A DNA stretch of 64,000 nt from Melanocharis versteri (Eukaryota > Chordata > Aves > Passeriformes > Melanocharitidae): contig VZTG01007409.1 of the NCBI GenBank assembly GCA_013397845.1, forward strand, positions 1,254,368 through 1,318,367, in the 5' to 3' direction. Within the stretch, counting starts at the first letter, position 1. Each line of letters begins with the position of its first letter. Below, piece by piece: positions 1 to 12,328 of the stretch. The notes below the pieces were generated by a model. It was not told where the DNA came from. It made no database searches and saw only the letters and a list, made by a program, of their open reading frames with translations. The translations under genes and the position numbers were made by a program.

Positions 1-1412
1 AGTGAATTCACTTTTATTTTCATTGTTATATTTAGAGGATTTACAATGCTTTCCTAATTATGAGCTTGGCATATAAAAATGTCTCTACGCAACTTCTTAA
101 TTAAAAAATTCTGAAAATGATCAGCCTAATTGCTCTGGAAAACAAGGAAGAGAACTTTTATTTTGGATGCTTGTATTAATTTGACTTACCCCACATTTTT
201 CTTTTTCAATTACTTCTGGATCATTATAGTTTCCTCTTCAGATTCTTCTCAGTGTTTCTGTGTTCTCTCTTAGCATTATCACTTTTCTGACAACAGCCTG
301 GCTCCAGGAAACCTGCAAGACATTCACAGCAAGTGTTCCTTCTGTGGTCTTCTGCAACAACACTTTTTTCAGGCTTGGTACATAAGACATGATTCAAGCA
401 TCCAAAGTCATTACACAAAGACAATTCCTTTTCCTTTATATTTATTATTAAACATTTATTCTTATTGATTTTTTTATTAGAGTTTTTTAACTCACTTGAG
501 TACTTGTTTCAGTGGGACAGGCAAGAAACAGTTTTAACTTTTACCAATCAGAATGTGCCTGTTGGAAAACCAGAGTAATTTGAATTTCACTGACTTTGAT
601 AATGTTGCTGCATATTGTGCTCCCTGCAGGCAGAGAGCTTTTCCAAAGAAAGTGGGGGCTGACTACAAGCAATTGGCTTAGCTGCAGCCTGATGGTGTTT
701 ATGTGGAAAAATATGTCTCTGTTGGTAACAGTGAGTGGGGCACAGAGCAGAATGGTTTGAGTGCAGCTACAGATATTTACTGCCTGCCCTGGAAACCAGG
801 CCAAATGGAGAGAAATCTGATTCAAGACTGGGTCTGTAGAAGCATCTGCCAACGTAATGCCTTCAGCTCGTTTGTGATAGGGGGCAAATTAGTTGGTATC
901 TATAACTGATTGTTCAAGATTTGCACGCTTACCAAAACTTTCTACTGTCCTTATTTTATCTAACTTCAACTTTCACACACCTGTTAAAAATGGGTCAGGA
1001 CTCCGGATATGAGACAAAGCTTGAGTATGAAGTGGAAAAAAGGTTTGTCTGGTCAAACAAAGTAGTTTGGAAATGCTGAACAAACAGATATGTAGGAAAG
1101 TAAGGTAATCTGTGCTATGAAGGAAGCTACTGGAAATGGTGGAAGCTTCTAAGAGCTAGGAGTGGTTGGACTGATAGAATATATTTCCTCTCTTGTTGAT
1201 TATCGAGGCATGGGATATGAATTTCATCTTTTTGTTACTTTTCCTGTATCAGCATTAAACACAGTCTTTCAGCTTTCTTCCTCAGCATCTCTATATCCTT
1301 CTGAACAACATACTGAAATCAATAATTAACTAGCACCTCTATACACTGCCCTTTCTCTATGGCTTCTAGGTGGACCTAAAGATCACACTTTCTATCACTT
1401 CATTTTTACATT
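1..1412. other. Unique AT-rich sequence, no gene seen
   Basis: Short open frames on both strands (up to 103 codons at 541-852) overlap one another and have no start context, splice sites or recognisable domain. I see no repeat apart from short A/T runs. Confidence 0.6.
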
Positions 1413-1952
1413 TGTTGTGGTTTAACACCAGCCAGCAATCAATTACCTCTTGCCCACTCCTCCACCAGGAGGACTGAGGAGAGAATTAGAGGATAAAAGC
1501 TAGAGAACCCATGGGTTGAGATTAAGACAGTTGAATTGGGAAAGCAAAAGCTGTGCATAAACACAAAGCAAAAGAAGGAATTAATTCACTGCTTCCCATG
1601 GGAAGGCAGGTGTTGCCATCTCCAGGAGACCTGAGCATTTGGGAAGACAAACGCTGTCACTCCAAAAACCCCTTCTTTTCCTCCTTCTGCCCCTCACTTT
1701 GTATACTGAGCATGATGTCATATGGTCTGGAATATCCCTTTGTTCAGTTGGGGTCACCTGTCCTGTCCGTGTCTCCTCCCAGCCTCCCATGCAACCCCGA
1801 TTTCCTCACCAGTGTGGCAATAGGAAAAGCTGGAAAGGCCTTGGCTCTGTGTAAGTCCTGCTCAGCAATAACAAACACTGCTCTGCATTACCAACCCTGT
1901 GTTCAGCACAAATCCAAAATACAGCCACTCTACCCCAGCCAAAACCAGCACA
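1413..1952 (-). mobile_element. Solo LTR of an avian endogenous retrovirus (ERVL-like), minus strand
   Basis: Read on the minus strand, the element starts with TGTG, ends in AACA and has the layout of a full LTR. I recognise its blocks from a repeat very common in bird genomes. The plus-strand left end TGTTGTGGTTTAACACCAGC matches the complement of that family's 3' end. GGGTTGAGATTAAGACAG (about 1515) corresponds to the region around its poly(A) signal. The block near 1701-1765, around TATACTGAGCATGATGTCATA, corresponds to its TATA/promoter region. The right end CCCAGCCAAAACCAGCACA matches the complement of its 5' end. The flanks are ACATT (1408-1412) and ACCTT (1953-1957), a 5-bp target duplication with one mismatch, which fits ERVL-type integration. 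No gag, pol or env lies beside it, so it is a solo LTR left by LTR-LTR recombination. The TATA box and poly(A) signal are mutated, so it is probably inactive. The 162-codon frame at 1553-2041 is this LTR read antisense and is not a gene. Confidence 0.85.
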
Positions 1953-3205
1953 ACCTTGAAGAGGTTCAGGTTGCTAGGCAGCGTGTAACAGTTCATAATC
2001 TGAAGATACATATGGCCTCTGCTCTTGTTTCTGAAAAATAACTAGTTTGTGTCATGGTAGACACATCGGCAAGGCTGAACAAGGATATTTTAGCACATGG
2101 ACACCTTTTCCATACATGGCCTCAGAAAGAGGCACAGGATACACATCAGGGACCAGGGCTCCTTCTGTCAGTCCCAGCTGGAGGATAGTGAGGCAGAACA
2201 AAGTCTTCTCTCTCCTGGGAGCGATCAAGCTCAGCCATGCTATTAATTCTCAAAATCCCACATTTTCTCTGCTTGATGTCTTCTAGATGCAGGCACAATA
2301 CATCGGGTACACAATTCATTCCATACTTGCTGAGGTCCTACAGCTCTGCACTTCTACCAGTCCACAGTCATGTGCTGACTGTATTGCATTTTGAAAATAA
2401 TTAGCAGAAGGGGAAAAGTTCTTGTGATTAAAAATTAATCACACTTTACCATTCTTGAAGGAAGCAAGCATGGAACTTGCTTTTTTATTTTGATGTTAGA
2501 CTTTCCATCTCTGTGTTCTCTTTTATGACACCAGCTCTTCTGTTACTCAATTCATTGGAGCAGCCAACTTTCTAGAAAAAGAAAAGTGCTAATTATTTTA
2601 TCTAAGTGTATGTATGTGGTTATTTTAATAATACTAGCGGATAATTTATTGGCTAAGAACTAAACTGAAGACCATTAAAACAGTAGCATATGAAATTATC
2701 CTGAATAAATGTCTTATTTTCTGTTACCAAAATATTTTCTTTGCTGTTGTCTTTAAGTTGTGTGATAGTAAGAATTGCCTTTGAATTGGTAGCACTAATA
2801 GGGCTATTAAAATGTTGAGTGTTGCAGACTGATTGGGTGTGACTCCACCAGGAAATATGATCTTCTGTGGCTTGACTGTACTCCAAATCCTCTTGATTGC
2901 TTAAGATTTTTGCAGAGCTTAGGGAAACTGAATGATGTTGGTGACATGCCACAAGATATCATAATGCAAAGCCAAGAGGAATTATCAAAGATTATGCAAA
3001 CTTGATTTTTTTTTTTTAACTGCATTTTCTCAGAAACGAAATGTCATTATATTGGTCCTGGAATAGAAGCAACATTATTAACCCAAAATTTAAGATATTC
3101 CCCTGGTCTACAGGTCCCAGAGTTTTATTAAAAATCATGGTCTTGGAAAAGTTTTCCTAAAACAGTAAAGAACATTCTTTCTTGTTCTCTGTTTTCCTTT
3201 CTCAG

Positions 3206-3258
3206 GTGTCGCTTATAACCTGCACAGTGACAAAGCTACTAGTCAAGAGAATTTGCAG
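3206..3258 (+). other. Exon-like segment (53 bp), unconfirmed
   Basis: A strong acceptor (CTGTTTTCCTTTCTCAG, ending at 3205) and a consensus donor (TTGCAG|GTGAGA at 3258/3259) bracket 53 bp. Two of the three frames are open: one starts VSLITCTVTK, the other, shifted by two bases, contains AYNLHSDKATSQENLQ. I recognise neither peptide. It could be an internal coding exon, a non-coding RNA exon or a chance pairing. Confidence 0.2.
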
Positions 3259-4686
3259 GTGAGAAGCCATATGCAGTTGGCAGCTGTAGAAGATTTTAAT
3301 TTCTTTTTTTTAAAAATCATGACTGTGGAAGTACTTAGAAGACTGTGTCATTATTAAAAAAGAACAGAAACTTGAAATTATCAGGAAAATAGGTTTCAAA
3401 ATACTTAGACTTTTTTTCTTTTTCCACATGCTCATGCGAAGAAGGTTTTCAGCCATTGTGGTATCTGGGACAGAACAGAGATATAAACTGCACATTGGCG
3501 GTATTTGGAGACCGAGTGCTTTTGGCGACAGCTTGCTTCCAGATGCATGATGTTATGGGCTCCAGGAAGCTAACAAGGGTCATCACACTGAGGAAAGGTA
3601 GAATATATCAGTAATCTTTTAGTAATCCTGTACCACGCATTACTGTGTCCTGCTCTTCAGCAGAGATGGGCAAAGAGGGAGATGACTGCTAAGAAATTTT
3701 CTCTTTAAGGTCCATGTGAACAGGTTGGACAAACACCTGTCAGGGATGACACTTCTTGTGATCTCTTCCAGTTCTGTGATACTGAAATTTGCAATAATTT
3801 GAGAAACCTCCCCTCTCAGAACAGCCTATGGATATATATAACTAATGCCTTGAAGTTTAATCATATTCATGTAATGAAAACAGAGCAGGGTTCAGACGCA
3901 TCTTTCATTCTGACAGTTGTAAAGTGTGTCTTCATTAAAATAAATTGCAAGAGGGCAAACCTAATGTAAGATTCATCAGTAAACTCAAACCTTAATTATT
4001 TTTGGGAGGAGAGTTTAATAGTAATATTAATGAAATTGAGTAACATTAGTAATTAACAGCAATAAATTATAAGTTTTATGATTACAAGTGATGAATTCAG
4101 TTGAAAAAAGTTTATCTTAAAAGCACACATCAAACTGGACATTTCAAAATGTAAAAAAGATGGGTGTTTTCTAATTTTTAATGCCTATTATGAGTTCAAT
4201 AACAGAATTCTCCCAAGACAGTAAAATGCCTTTGCCATACAAAGGCTGCTCCAAGGGAAGGACTAAAGTTTCTTGGGGTCAGATCTCATTCCTTCAGTAG
4301 CAAAAGGCATCCCATTCCTGGATTAATACACCATATTCATTTGGAATTATAATTAGCTCATTGAAGTAGAATTAAAAAACCCCAACTATTCTTGTTGCCC
4401 AGGTATGTATATGAAATGTATGGAGAAATTAATAGTCAAGTCTTCCTTAGAGGAAACAAACAGAGAAAGTAAAATACGATGTTGCATATTAATCCTTGAG
4501 ACAAAGTGGGGCTATATTCTTGTTAAAGTAACTGCCCAAGTGATCCTTTGCATGCTACATGGCATAGCCCGTGGATGGTTTTATATGAATGTATAATTTA
4601 AGTTATGCGAATGAATGGATAAATGCTATATGTGGATATATAAATAGAAATTTGAAATAAAATGTTTTCTGCTTCAGCTTTGTAAT

Positions 4687-4751
4687 CAGGTATCTGATTA
4701 CAGGTATCAGGTACCTCAAGAAATTACAAGTCATCAGGTATCTCAAGAAAT
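4687..4751. repeat. Cluster of CAGGTAYC repeats
   Basis: CAGGTATCTGATTA, CAGGTATCAGGTACC and CAGGTATCTCAAGAAAT lie within 65 bp. The last two share CAGGTAYCTCAAGAAAT (4708-4724 and 4735-4751), spaced 27 bp apart. The repeated CAGGTATC could be chance local duplication; each also looks like a splice donor core. Confidence 0.85.
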
Positions 4752-7700
4752 CAAAAAGAGAGAATTTAGTTTATTTTGACTTTAAAATTTTATAACAAAG
4801 CGGATTTTATGAAATTAGGAATTTTGAAACAAGGAAAAAGCACATAAAGAAAGGATTGAGTTCTTTATTTTGAACAGTGTTTTTTAAGAGGTGTAACTAG
4901 AAGATTATTTTATATTGATATATGTAATGATTGTAAAATCTTTATTATATGAGCAATTAAATTACAATTCCAGCTATTACACTGTCTCTGGTAGATTAAA
5001 GCTGTGATCTGAACATCAGACTGAGAGGTAGTAATTGAGACATCTTTCTATAATTCGCTCCCTTCAAATTTTAATGATATAAAAACTCTTCCTCTTACTC
5101 CTGTTTATCTGTTTGGTTTTAAGATAAATCATACTGTTGTGATATACTTGTGATTAGGTGATTGACATTTCTAAAGTCTTTAATAGAGCAATTTTTATTA
5201 ATTCTTGAGCTGATAAAATGTATTCCTGTCTGTGAGCTTAATAAATTTGAGACATAAAAACAGTTTCAATAAATGTATTGACATATTTTCACTTCCTCCC
5301 TTAATAACCACCTAAAATTATTTCTTTGATAATACGTGTCCCATAAAAATTTCCATAGCTGAGCCTTTTTGCTCCAAGAGTTGTGGCAGTTGGACTTTTG
5401 TTAAACACCCAAAGACATTTACCAGAACAATGCCCAGGGACGTAACATGTAGAGTAACCCATACTTCACACAGCTGAGAGTATGCGAGGATTAAAGTCTT
5501 GCAAAAGAGTGATTTAAACTGTGAAATAAGATACTATAAATATCACATTCAAGCCAATTTAAGAAAAAAATATTATCTTTGGATCATCATATTATTCAGG
5601 TATTATTTTTTTATAACATGGTCTGCAGCTGTGCGGGGAAAAAAAAAAAAAGAAAAAAAAAGAGATCTGGATAGATTTAGGTTGAGACATGGCCAGATTC
5701 TAGCAGGTGTAAACTGGCATAGCTTTGTGGAAGATTGGCTCAGAAGGAGTTTCTGGCTTGGGCTATGCATAATTGAACATACAGACATCATGACTATTTG
5801 ATTTAACCTTGGTTAATGCATCTGAGCCTGCAGTATTGCTTAGGGGAACAAAATAAATGGCTTTGGATACAGCCATTAGCTTTTTTCTTTCTGATTACTC
5901 CATTATGTTTTTGCTTTGGCTGAGCTCATTTTTTCCTGCCCAGAAGCTTCAAACTATGGATTGGGAATGACATTTCACTACGGAAAAGAGTATAGATAAG
6001 TAAAAATCACATGAATATAATAACTTTTCATAACTTTCTTTGATAAAAAGACATTAAAATGCTGGAAGCTAATGTGATAATTGCACATTATCTGTTCAGA
6101 AATATCTAGAATAGCTGAAGAAAATAACCTGGCCAGTCACTGCATAGAGGTGACATAGTGGCACAGTATTATACTGACAGAACCAGTACAACTTTTTTAT
6201 AGCAGAGATGCCAGGCTGAGTTCTCACTTGCATTTTTGTAACCTTGGGTAAAATATTCTGGGATCTGCTGATACAGAGATGGAAAAAAAAACCATCTTCC
6301 AACATAGCAAATACTATGATTGTCTTCTGAAGCATTCTGCTCCTTTTTTCTTTTTCTTTTTTTTTCTTAAGAGAGTTATGAGGGAAATTGGGATATGCCT
6401 CAGATTCATTTGACAAAACATGTTGTCAATCTTTGACTAATAAAATATACATGAGTTCGACAGAACACACATTCTAGACAAGGCTTCTTTTAGTCTTCTA
6501 TCTTTTGGAGGGAAGGGGAAGACAGAAAGAGAAAGAAATACATTGTTTAGAAAATTTTATTTTTGAGATTGACATGTATAATATCAGGGTTTTTCTTCAT
6601 GTCTCTTGTTTTTTCTCCTGGCAAAAAAAAAATTCTTGTGTTTGTGAGACGTAAAAGTTATATTCTGTGGAATGTAGAAAATTGGCCTTGGACAGGCTCA
6701 AGAGGAACAGAATTACAGAAGAATTAAAAGCAGAAGAGAAAAATTAATCTTTTATTTATCATAAATGGAAGCTTATGTTTCATTTGTATTACACATGAAC
6801 TAACAACTTCCATATTTTCTTTCTGAAATGTAGAAAGATGATGGGTTAAGCTAGTTGAAATTTTATAGTTGTTATTGCTGAGAAAGTTGACTCCTTGGTC
6901 TAATCTTTTGATGACAGCTTTTGTTCCTCCTAACAAATAGGAAATATGAAGTCTCAGTTTTCAGTGCCAAATTTCTTGTTTTCCTCTTTTTACTGATGAA
7001 TTTTAAAAAACAAGAAAAAAAAGAAAAAAGAGAAAATAAAACCAAAAATAATTGGTTGTCTCCACTTCTTCTTTGCTATATTCATATTTACTAGACAATG
7101 GTGTAATCACAAGCACCTTTCCCAGGGAATATTATGGAACATATGCTGAGTTTTATTAACAAAAAGTGGTGATAAAATTAGCACAAATAATCAACTATTC
7201 AAACAGCAAATTAAGAGTGGGAAAATGCTGCCATAGGAAGTAAGTTCTCATTACATCTAATAGGCATCTGGAATAAAGGCAAGTTTATAATTTCTCAAAA
7301 AAAAAGTGCCTTTCTCCCATCTCCCTACAATAAACATACACAGATTATAAGTACGTTTTTCTCTAAAATTTTCTGTGGAATGATCTTTGGAACTTTACCA
7401 AACTGGACATAAAACAGAGCAATAGTACATGGCAAGAAAATAACAGATGTACTTGACTTAGGTCAACTTGTAGTTCTATCTTTCCCTTTTAATAGAAGAT
7501 ATGTAATCAAGAGGGAAGATAAACTACTTCCTGCCTTCCTTTTTTTTTTTTTCCTGGAGTAGCTAGATGGATTTACTCAGAGAATTCAGTAAAAATAATG
7601 TAAAGAATGACTGGCATTTTTTCCTCCCTGCACACAAAATAATATATTAGAGGTAAAATGCTCCATTTACTGTAGCAGCAGTTTGGAGATTTTTGGCACA

Positions 7701-8367
7701 GCCAGGAAATTGGGAGGCGAGTTCCTCCTGGAACATTCGCTTTGGCTTTTTGTGATTAATGTTAATAAAGGGCCCTTCAAGATGGCTACATTGCACCTTA
7801 GTTGGGATGACGCCTCATTCTTAAGACTTTTCAAGACTCAAAGAAAGAGGACAAATGGTAGTTATCAATCATGCAGACTGACCTTACAAATATTGATAGC
7901 AAGGACCAGGGTGTGAAGATGGCTGGGGAAAAGAAAGCTAAAATGGCATAGATGGACAGACATCTGTGTGGGAGAGGAGAAAAAGGGAAGAGTGAGTCAA
8001 TTTATTCTTTGCATATTTTGTCCCCATCAATTTATGCTGTGATCTAAAGTGTTTTTAAGGCATTAATGTCCTCATTGTTCTCTACCAGCAGAAGATTTTT
8101 CTTCTCTAGAGTGTTCTAAGAAATTAGTGTCCTTGAAGCCAGCTTCCCCTTGAGTCACTGGGCATTCACTTGATACACCTGAGGCCTCTTCCAGCCTCCT
8201 GAAGCTCCCATAAATTATTACTCTCTCGTGCTGAACATAATGAAAACCTGCATCTGTAGCTAATAACCAACAACTATAACAGCATCAAAATGGTGGATTT
8301 GGAAATTCCTGTTCATAAGCCCTAAACACAATTAAATGAGAATTGTACCTGACTTGGGCATCAAATG

Positions 8368-8434
8368 CAGTTGCTCTGGATTTTTTTTTTTCAGTTGCTC
8401 TAGATTTTTTTGCAATTGCCCTGGATTTTTTTTT
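8368..8434. repeat. Imperfect 20-24-bp tandem repeat, three copies
   Basis: Three units follow each other: CAGTTGCTCTGGAT plus a T run, CAGTTGCTCTAGAT plus a T run, and CAATTGCCCTGGAT plus a T run. The T runs vary in length (about 7-11). This is a minisatellite with internal homopolymers. Confidence 0.9.
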
Positions 8435-9780
8435 CCTACTATCACAGCAGACATCCTGTCAAGGTAAAACTTTTTCAAACTAGATCTGTACCATGCGGGT
8501 GAAGGATAGGGGCAGTGTGCAAAATGCTGCACTTTGCAGGCCAGGACCTAGCCCTAATTTCCTGGTTGCATTGGCTGAATTGTGGGTACTGGAACTTAGT
8601 ACTGAGTTTTCTTTAATTAAATGCCTCATTCACATATTCCTGGCATCTAATGACCTGTGGGGAAGAACGAGTTCTATTCTTTGAAGCCAGGGTCAATGGT
8701 TCTGGCACTAGGCTTAGGCTGCCAGTTGCTACTTTCTAAGAGTAGATGTCAAAAAAAAAAATCAATTAAAAATGTTTTGGAAGGCAAGTATGGCTTCATA
8801 CTTAAGAGCAGTAGTCAACCTCTAAGTATTGGATATTAAAATAAAATTTTTCCAGGACAAAGAATATCTTGTAACAGGGCATTCTGAGCTTTTTTGCTTC
8901 TACCACTGAAGCAACTGGTACCAAACGTTGATGATGGAGAGCTCGTATATCTGTCTGCTCCTCCAGTGTGAGACGTTTTAATCTCTGGTAAGGAAAAATT
9001 GTATAGGCACTTATGTCTATGAATAACTAAATCGTTATCTAGAATTGAATATCCCAGACTTTGTTGGGATTCACTTAAATGCATTTGGTGGTTGGCATGG
9101 ATTGGTTTAGCCTCTGTCAGCCAATAAACAGGTATCATTATAACCCAGATGATAAATACAAATTATTACTCAGTGTGCAATGGCAAATAGCATCAGTCAT
9201 ATTAAATTCTACATAGAAATATCATTGGATAGATCAGTACTTATGGTCCTGTATCATTCTGTGTAAATATTTTCAGTGAGCTGTTGAAAGTAGTTTCTGT
9301 TTGGCATAGAGAATTCAGCTAGTGTGCTGGACAAGTGGTTGAGTGTTTCTTGCAGGGGTTTTGGACTTGCACAAGAAGGAGCTGATGTTTGTTGAATGGG
9401 AGGGCTGAGCTGAAGAGAAAAGCATGGATTTGTCTGTAACTGAAATGTTGTAACATCTATTTGTTTCAAGAGTTTGGAGCCCAAGAAATGTCCTGGTTTA
9501 GCTCTGCTAAAATAGAGGAATGGATGGGAAATCATTCAGAAGCAGTGACCAGAAGGTTTTGTTTTCTTGTGCATTTGCCAACACATGGCCCCTGCCAGAG
9601 AAAAAAAAAAAAAGTTGATGTAATTTGCCTCTATATTTGTTTACTAATTGTTTTTCATAGAATTACATGTTATATCACCTTATATCACCTCAGTTTATGT
9701 CTCTTCCTGGCTGAGTGTGTGCCCTCACTAACCTAAGCTACATTCAGCGGTGAGATCCAGGTGTGCACCAGCACAATATA

Positions 9781-9885
9781 AATGCATATACACAGCATAT
9801 ATACACATCAAACACACACACATCTTCATGCACGTGCACAGACAGATATAGATAAGCTATATATACACCAAATGAATACCCTACC
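9781..9885. repeat. Degenerate CA/TA-rich simple sequence
   Basis: Alternating ATACACA, CACACACACA and ATATACAC patches spread over about 100 bp. The open frames read across it on both strands (for example 9744-9980 and 9782-10168) owe their length to this composition. Confidence 0.75.
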
Positions 9886-11194
9886 ACTCTTCCATATATG
9901 TGTGAGGTCCTGCACAGAGCAAATTCCAGCACATGCCTCCAGTGGGAGCAAAGACACACTCCATGAAGACTGGCAATCAAGATGGCTGGAGGGAAAAGCC
10001 AAAAAATATGCTGTGATAAATATCAAAAGAGGAAATCTACATGTAGCTACAAAAACTGATCATAGAGCAATACATGAATGCATTTGTGAAGGACTGGGTG
10101 GGAGTTCTTGCTATACGTATGGCACCAATACTCTGATGCACAGTGGCTGGTTACTGAATTATGAGTAAAGCTTAAGAAATTGTTTCTGAGAGCTAAAGCT
10201 CTTTGTGACACTCACTTGGCCCAAACACTGTTGAAGGTTACTGACAGTGGATCAGACCTTCTCTCTGAGTACAGGCACTCACCTGAACGAGAGTGGGCTG
10301 CCAGGTGTGTTGTTTCAGCAAGGAGTCTTTAACAAAGAAATTCACTTCCATATTGCTCATCTAAATATCAGAGTAATTTCCTGCCCTTCTTGGATCTATG
10401 CTTCCAGAATTTCTTCCAATTTATATTTAGGAAGAAGAAAATAGATATATTTGCCAGAGTGGTTAACTCACTTCTCTGTTGTACCTATGAGGTGAAAAAC
10501 TCAATACCGCCCATATAAGAGACAGGTAATTCCTATTTTTCTATGTTTGTTCTCATAATTGTGAGAATAGTGTTTCTTAACAGCATTGGCCCTTTTATTT
10601 TCCAGGAGGCGAATTTAAATTTTTTTTCATTTTGTATGTATTTTCTGATTAGAAAACCTGCTGGGTATGCCCTGATATAATTTCATTTTAGGCATATAAA
10701 AGGACCAAGTTTAGAAAGTTCACTTAAGAAACGAATTCTTGTGCTCTGTATGTAGTTTAGCACTTTTTCTATGATTTCAATCTGAGAACACACTGCACCT
10801 GAGTAACTACACCCTGGTTTTCATACAGTCAGATACACCTTATCAATATATTTGTAAAAAAGCCTTCATAATAATTTTTCACTGAATTTTGTGCAAAGAT
10901 AAGTGACTATGATGAGCAAACCAACAATTAATGTGTCTTCTCTACTGATCCGAGCAGCTGATATTAAAATATTTTTGCATTAAAGACAATCAGTGAAAGA
11001 TTTTTATTTGCTTTTCCTTCATCGTCATGTAAATTCCATTTTGTATGACAAATTTTGAAATTTCCCACCTATACAACAACTTTCTCACACAACCTGGACA
11101 TGGAAAAGGATAAAATAAAGACAGTAGCCACTTGTTTGCAAGTTGAGGTTGGATATTTGACATCTAAACTCAGACCACAAGCAGAAGTAATTGT

Positions 11195-11240
11195 CTAGTT
11201 CCACTGACATTGATGAGAATTTCAACAGGACTTGATTTGG
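11195..11240. repeat. Possible remnant of the palindromic repeat
   Basis: TCTAGTTCCACTGACATTGA, then TGAGAATTTCAACAGGACTTG, resembles one arm and the centre of the palindromic repeat. Low conservation; assigned by eye only. Confidence 0.3.
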
Positions 11241-11970
11241 AAAGAAAATACGAGGCTCAAGAATGAACTGTTAAAACTAGGATGAATACTAAAATATTCA
11301 ACTTTGGAAAAGAAAGTGGAAAGAAAAAAATTAGTTAGCAGAGATAAGTGTGTAATGGAATGAAACAGGCACTGTATGGTGTCATCCAATTCACCCTGTT
11401 TCAGTTCAGTAAGATTTCACAAGGCCTCCTGAATAACTCTCAAACTAAAAGGAGAACATTTTCTTGAAGCAACTTCAATATTATAGAACACCCCAGGAGG
11501 TCTGTAAACTTGTTAAAATATTAAGAAAGACATAGCTCCTAAAAGAGCAGTTCTTAAATCAGCTCCCGGGTGGAATATGAAAAAAATGTTCCTCAGGTTT
11601 CAAAGTAACACTGTTGCATTGAAAGCTGATGTTGCTCAGTTCATTTAGAAAATACTATAAACTACTTTACTATGGGAAATTGGTAAAAGAATCTTTCATT
11701 AATAGGAAAGATTGGACTGTGCACTGCAAATAAAGTGATGTTTACATAATTTTGAAAAATCTTTCAAAGAGTCAATATCCTTCTGCTGTGGCTTGCTTTA
11801 AGCACCATAATAATCTTGCCATTTTTAATAAAATGAAAATGTCGTAATTAAGTAATTACAACATGAGGAAAATGCTTACACTTTGGACAGACACGCAATT
11901 AGATTTTTAGTCATTCCTGAAGTTTTTTGTTATAAACAAAAGCTTCTGCAATAAAACACAACTCCAAGGG

Positions 11971-11998
11971 GTACTTGTCAGCATGTACTTGTCAGCAT
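11971..11998. repeat. 14-bp direct duplication
   Basis: GTACTTGTCAGCAT occurs twice in tandem without change and is followed by a partial GTGTCAG. A simple local duplication. Confidence 0.95.
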
Positions 11999-12282
11999 GT
12001 GTCAGATTTAGTCTGAGACCAGATTTTGTGAGGTTTATAAGACCTAAAATTTTAGGGTAGCTAAAGAATTTTTTTTAATTGCAAAAAACCTTCCTCAAGT
12101 TCATTCAAGCCTGACTAATTTCATATTAGGATACAATACGAATACTCCTTTTCAAGTTTCAGTTGTTAAAAGGAATTTAAAATAAACTATATTTACCTTT
12201 GTCACAACTCATTCAAGAATAGGTCAAATAGATTTCCTCACCATTTCCTCCATTGTTTGATTGGTTGTTGTTTTCTTTGCAG

Positions 12283-12328
12283 AAACATTGTTGGATTGGC
12301 TCCCACTGTTCCACGGCTAGGACAACAG
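12283..12328 (+). other. Exon-like segment (46 bp), unconfirmed
   Basis: The acceptor TTGTTGTTTTCTTTGCAG ends at 12282 and the donor CAACAG|GTGAGA follows at 12328/12329. One frame reads NIVGLAPTVPRLGQQ without a stop, after one leading base. The phase is compatible with the 53-bp segment at 3206 (two trailing bases plus one), which would make an uninterrupted reading across both. The peptide is not recognised. Confidence 0.2.

Noticed and set aside
1553..2041. 162-codon plus-strand open frame
   Set aside because: It is the antisense of the solo LTR at 1413-1952 and runs only slightly past its edge; no domain is recognisable.
10283..10326. Minus-strand exon-like 44-bp segment with a CAG|GTGAGT donor
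   Set aside because: The acceptor (TTTCTTTGTTAAAG) is weak and no partner segments are seen on that strand.
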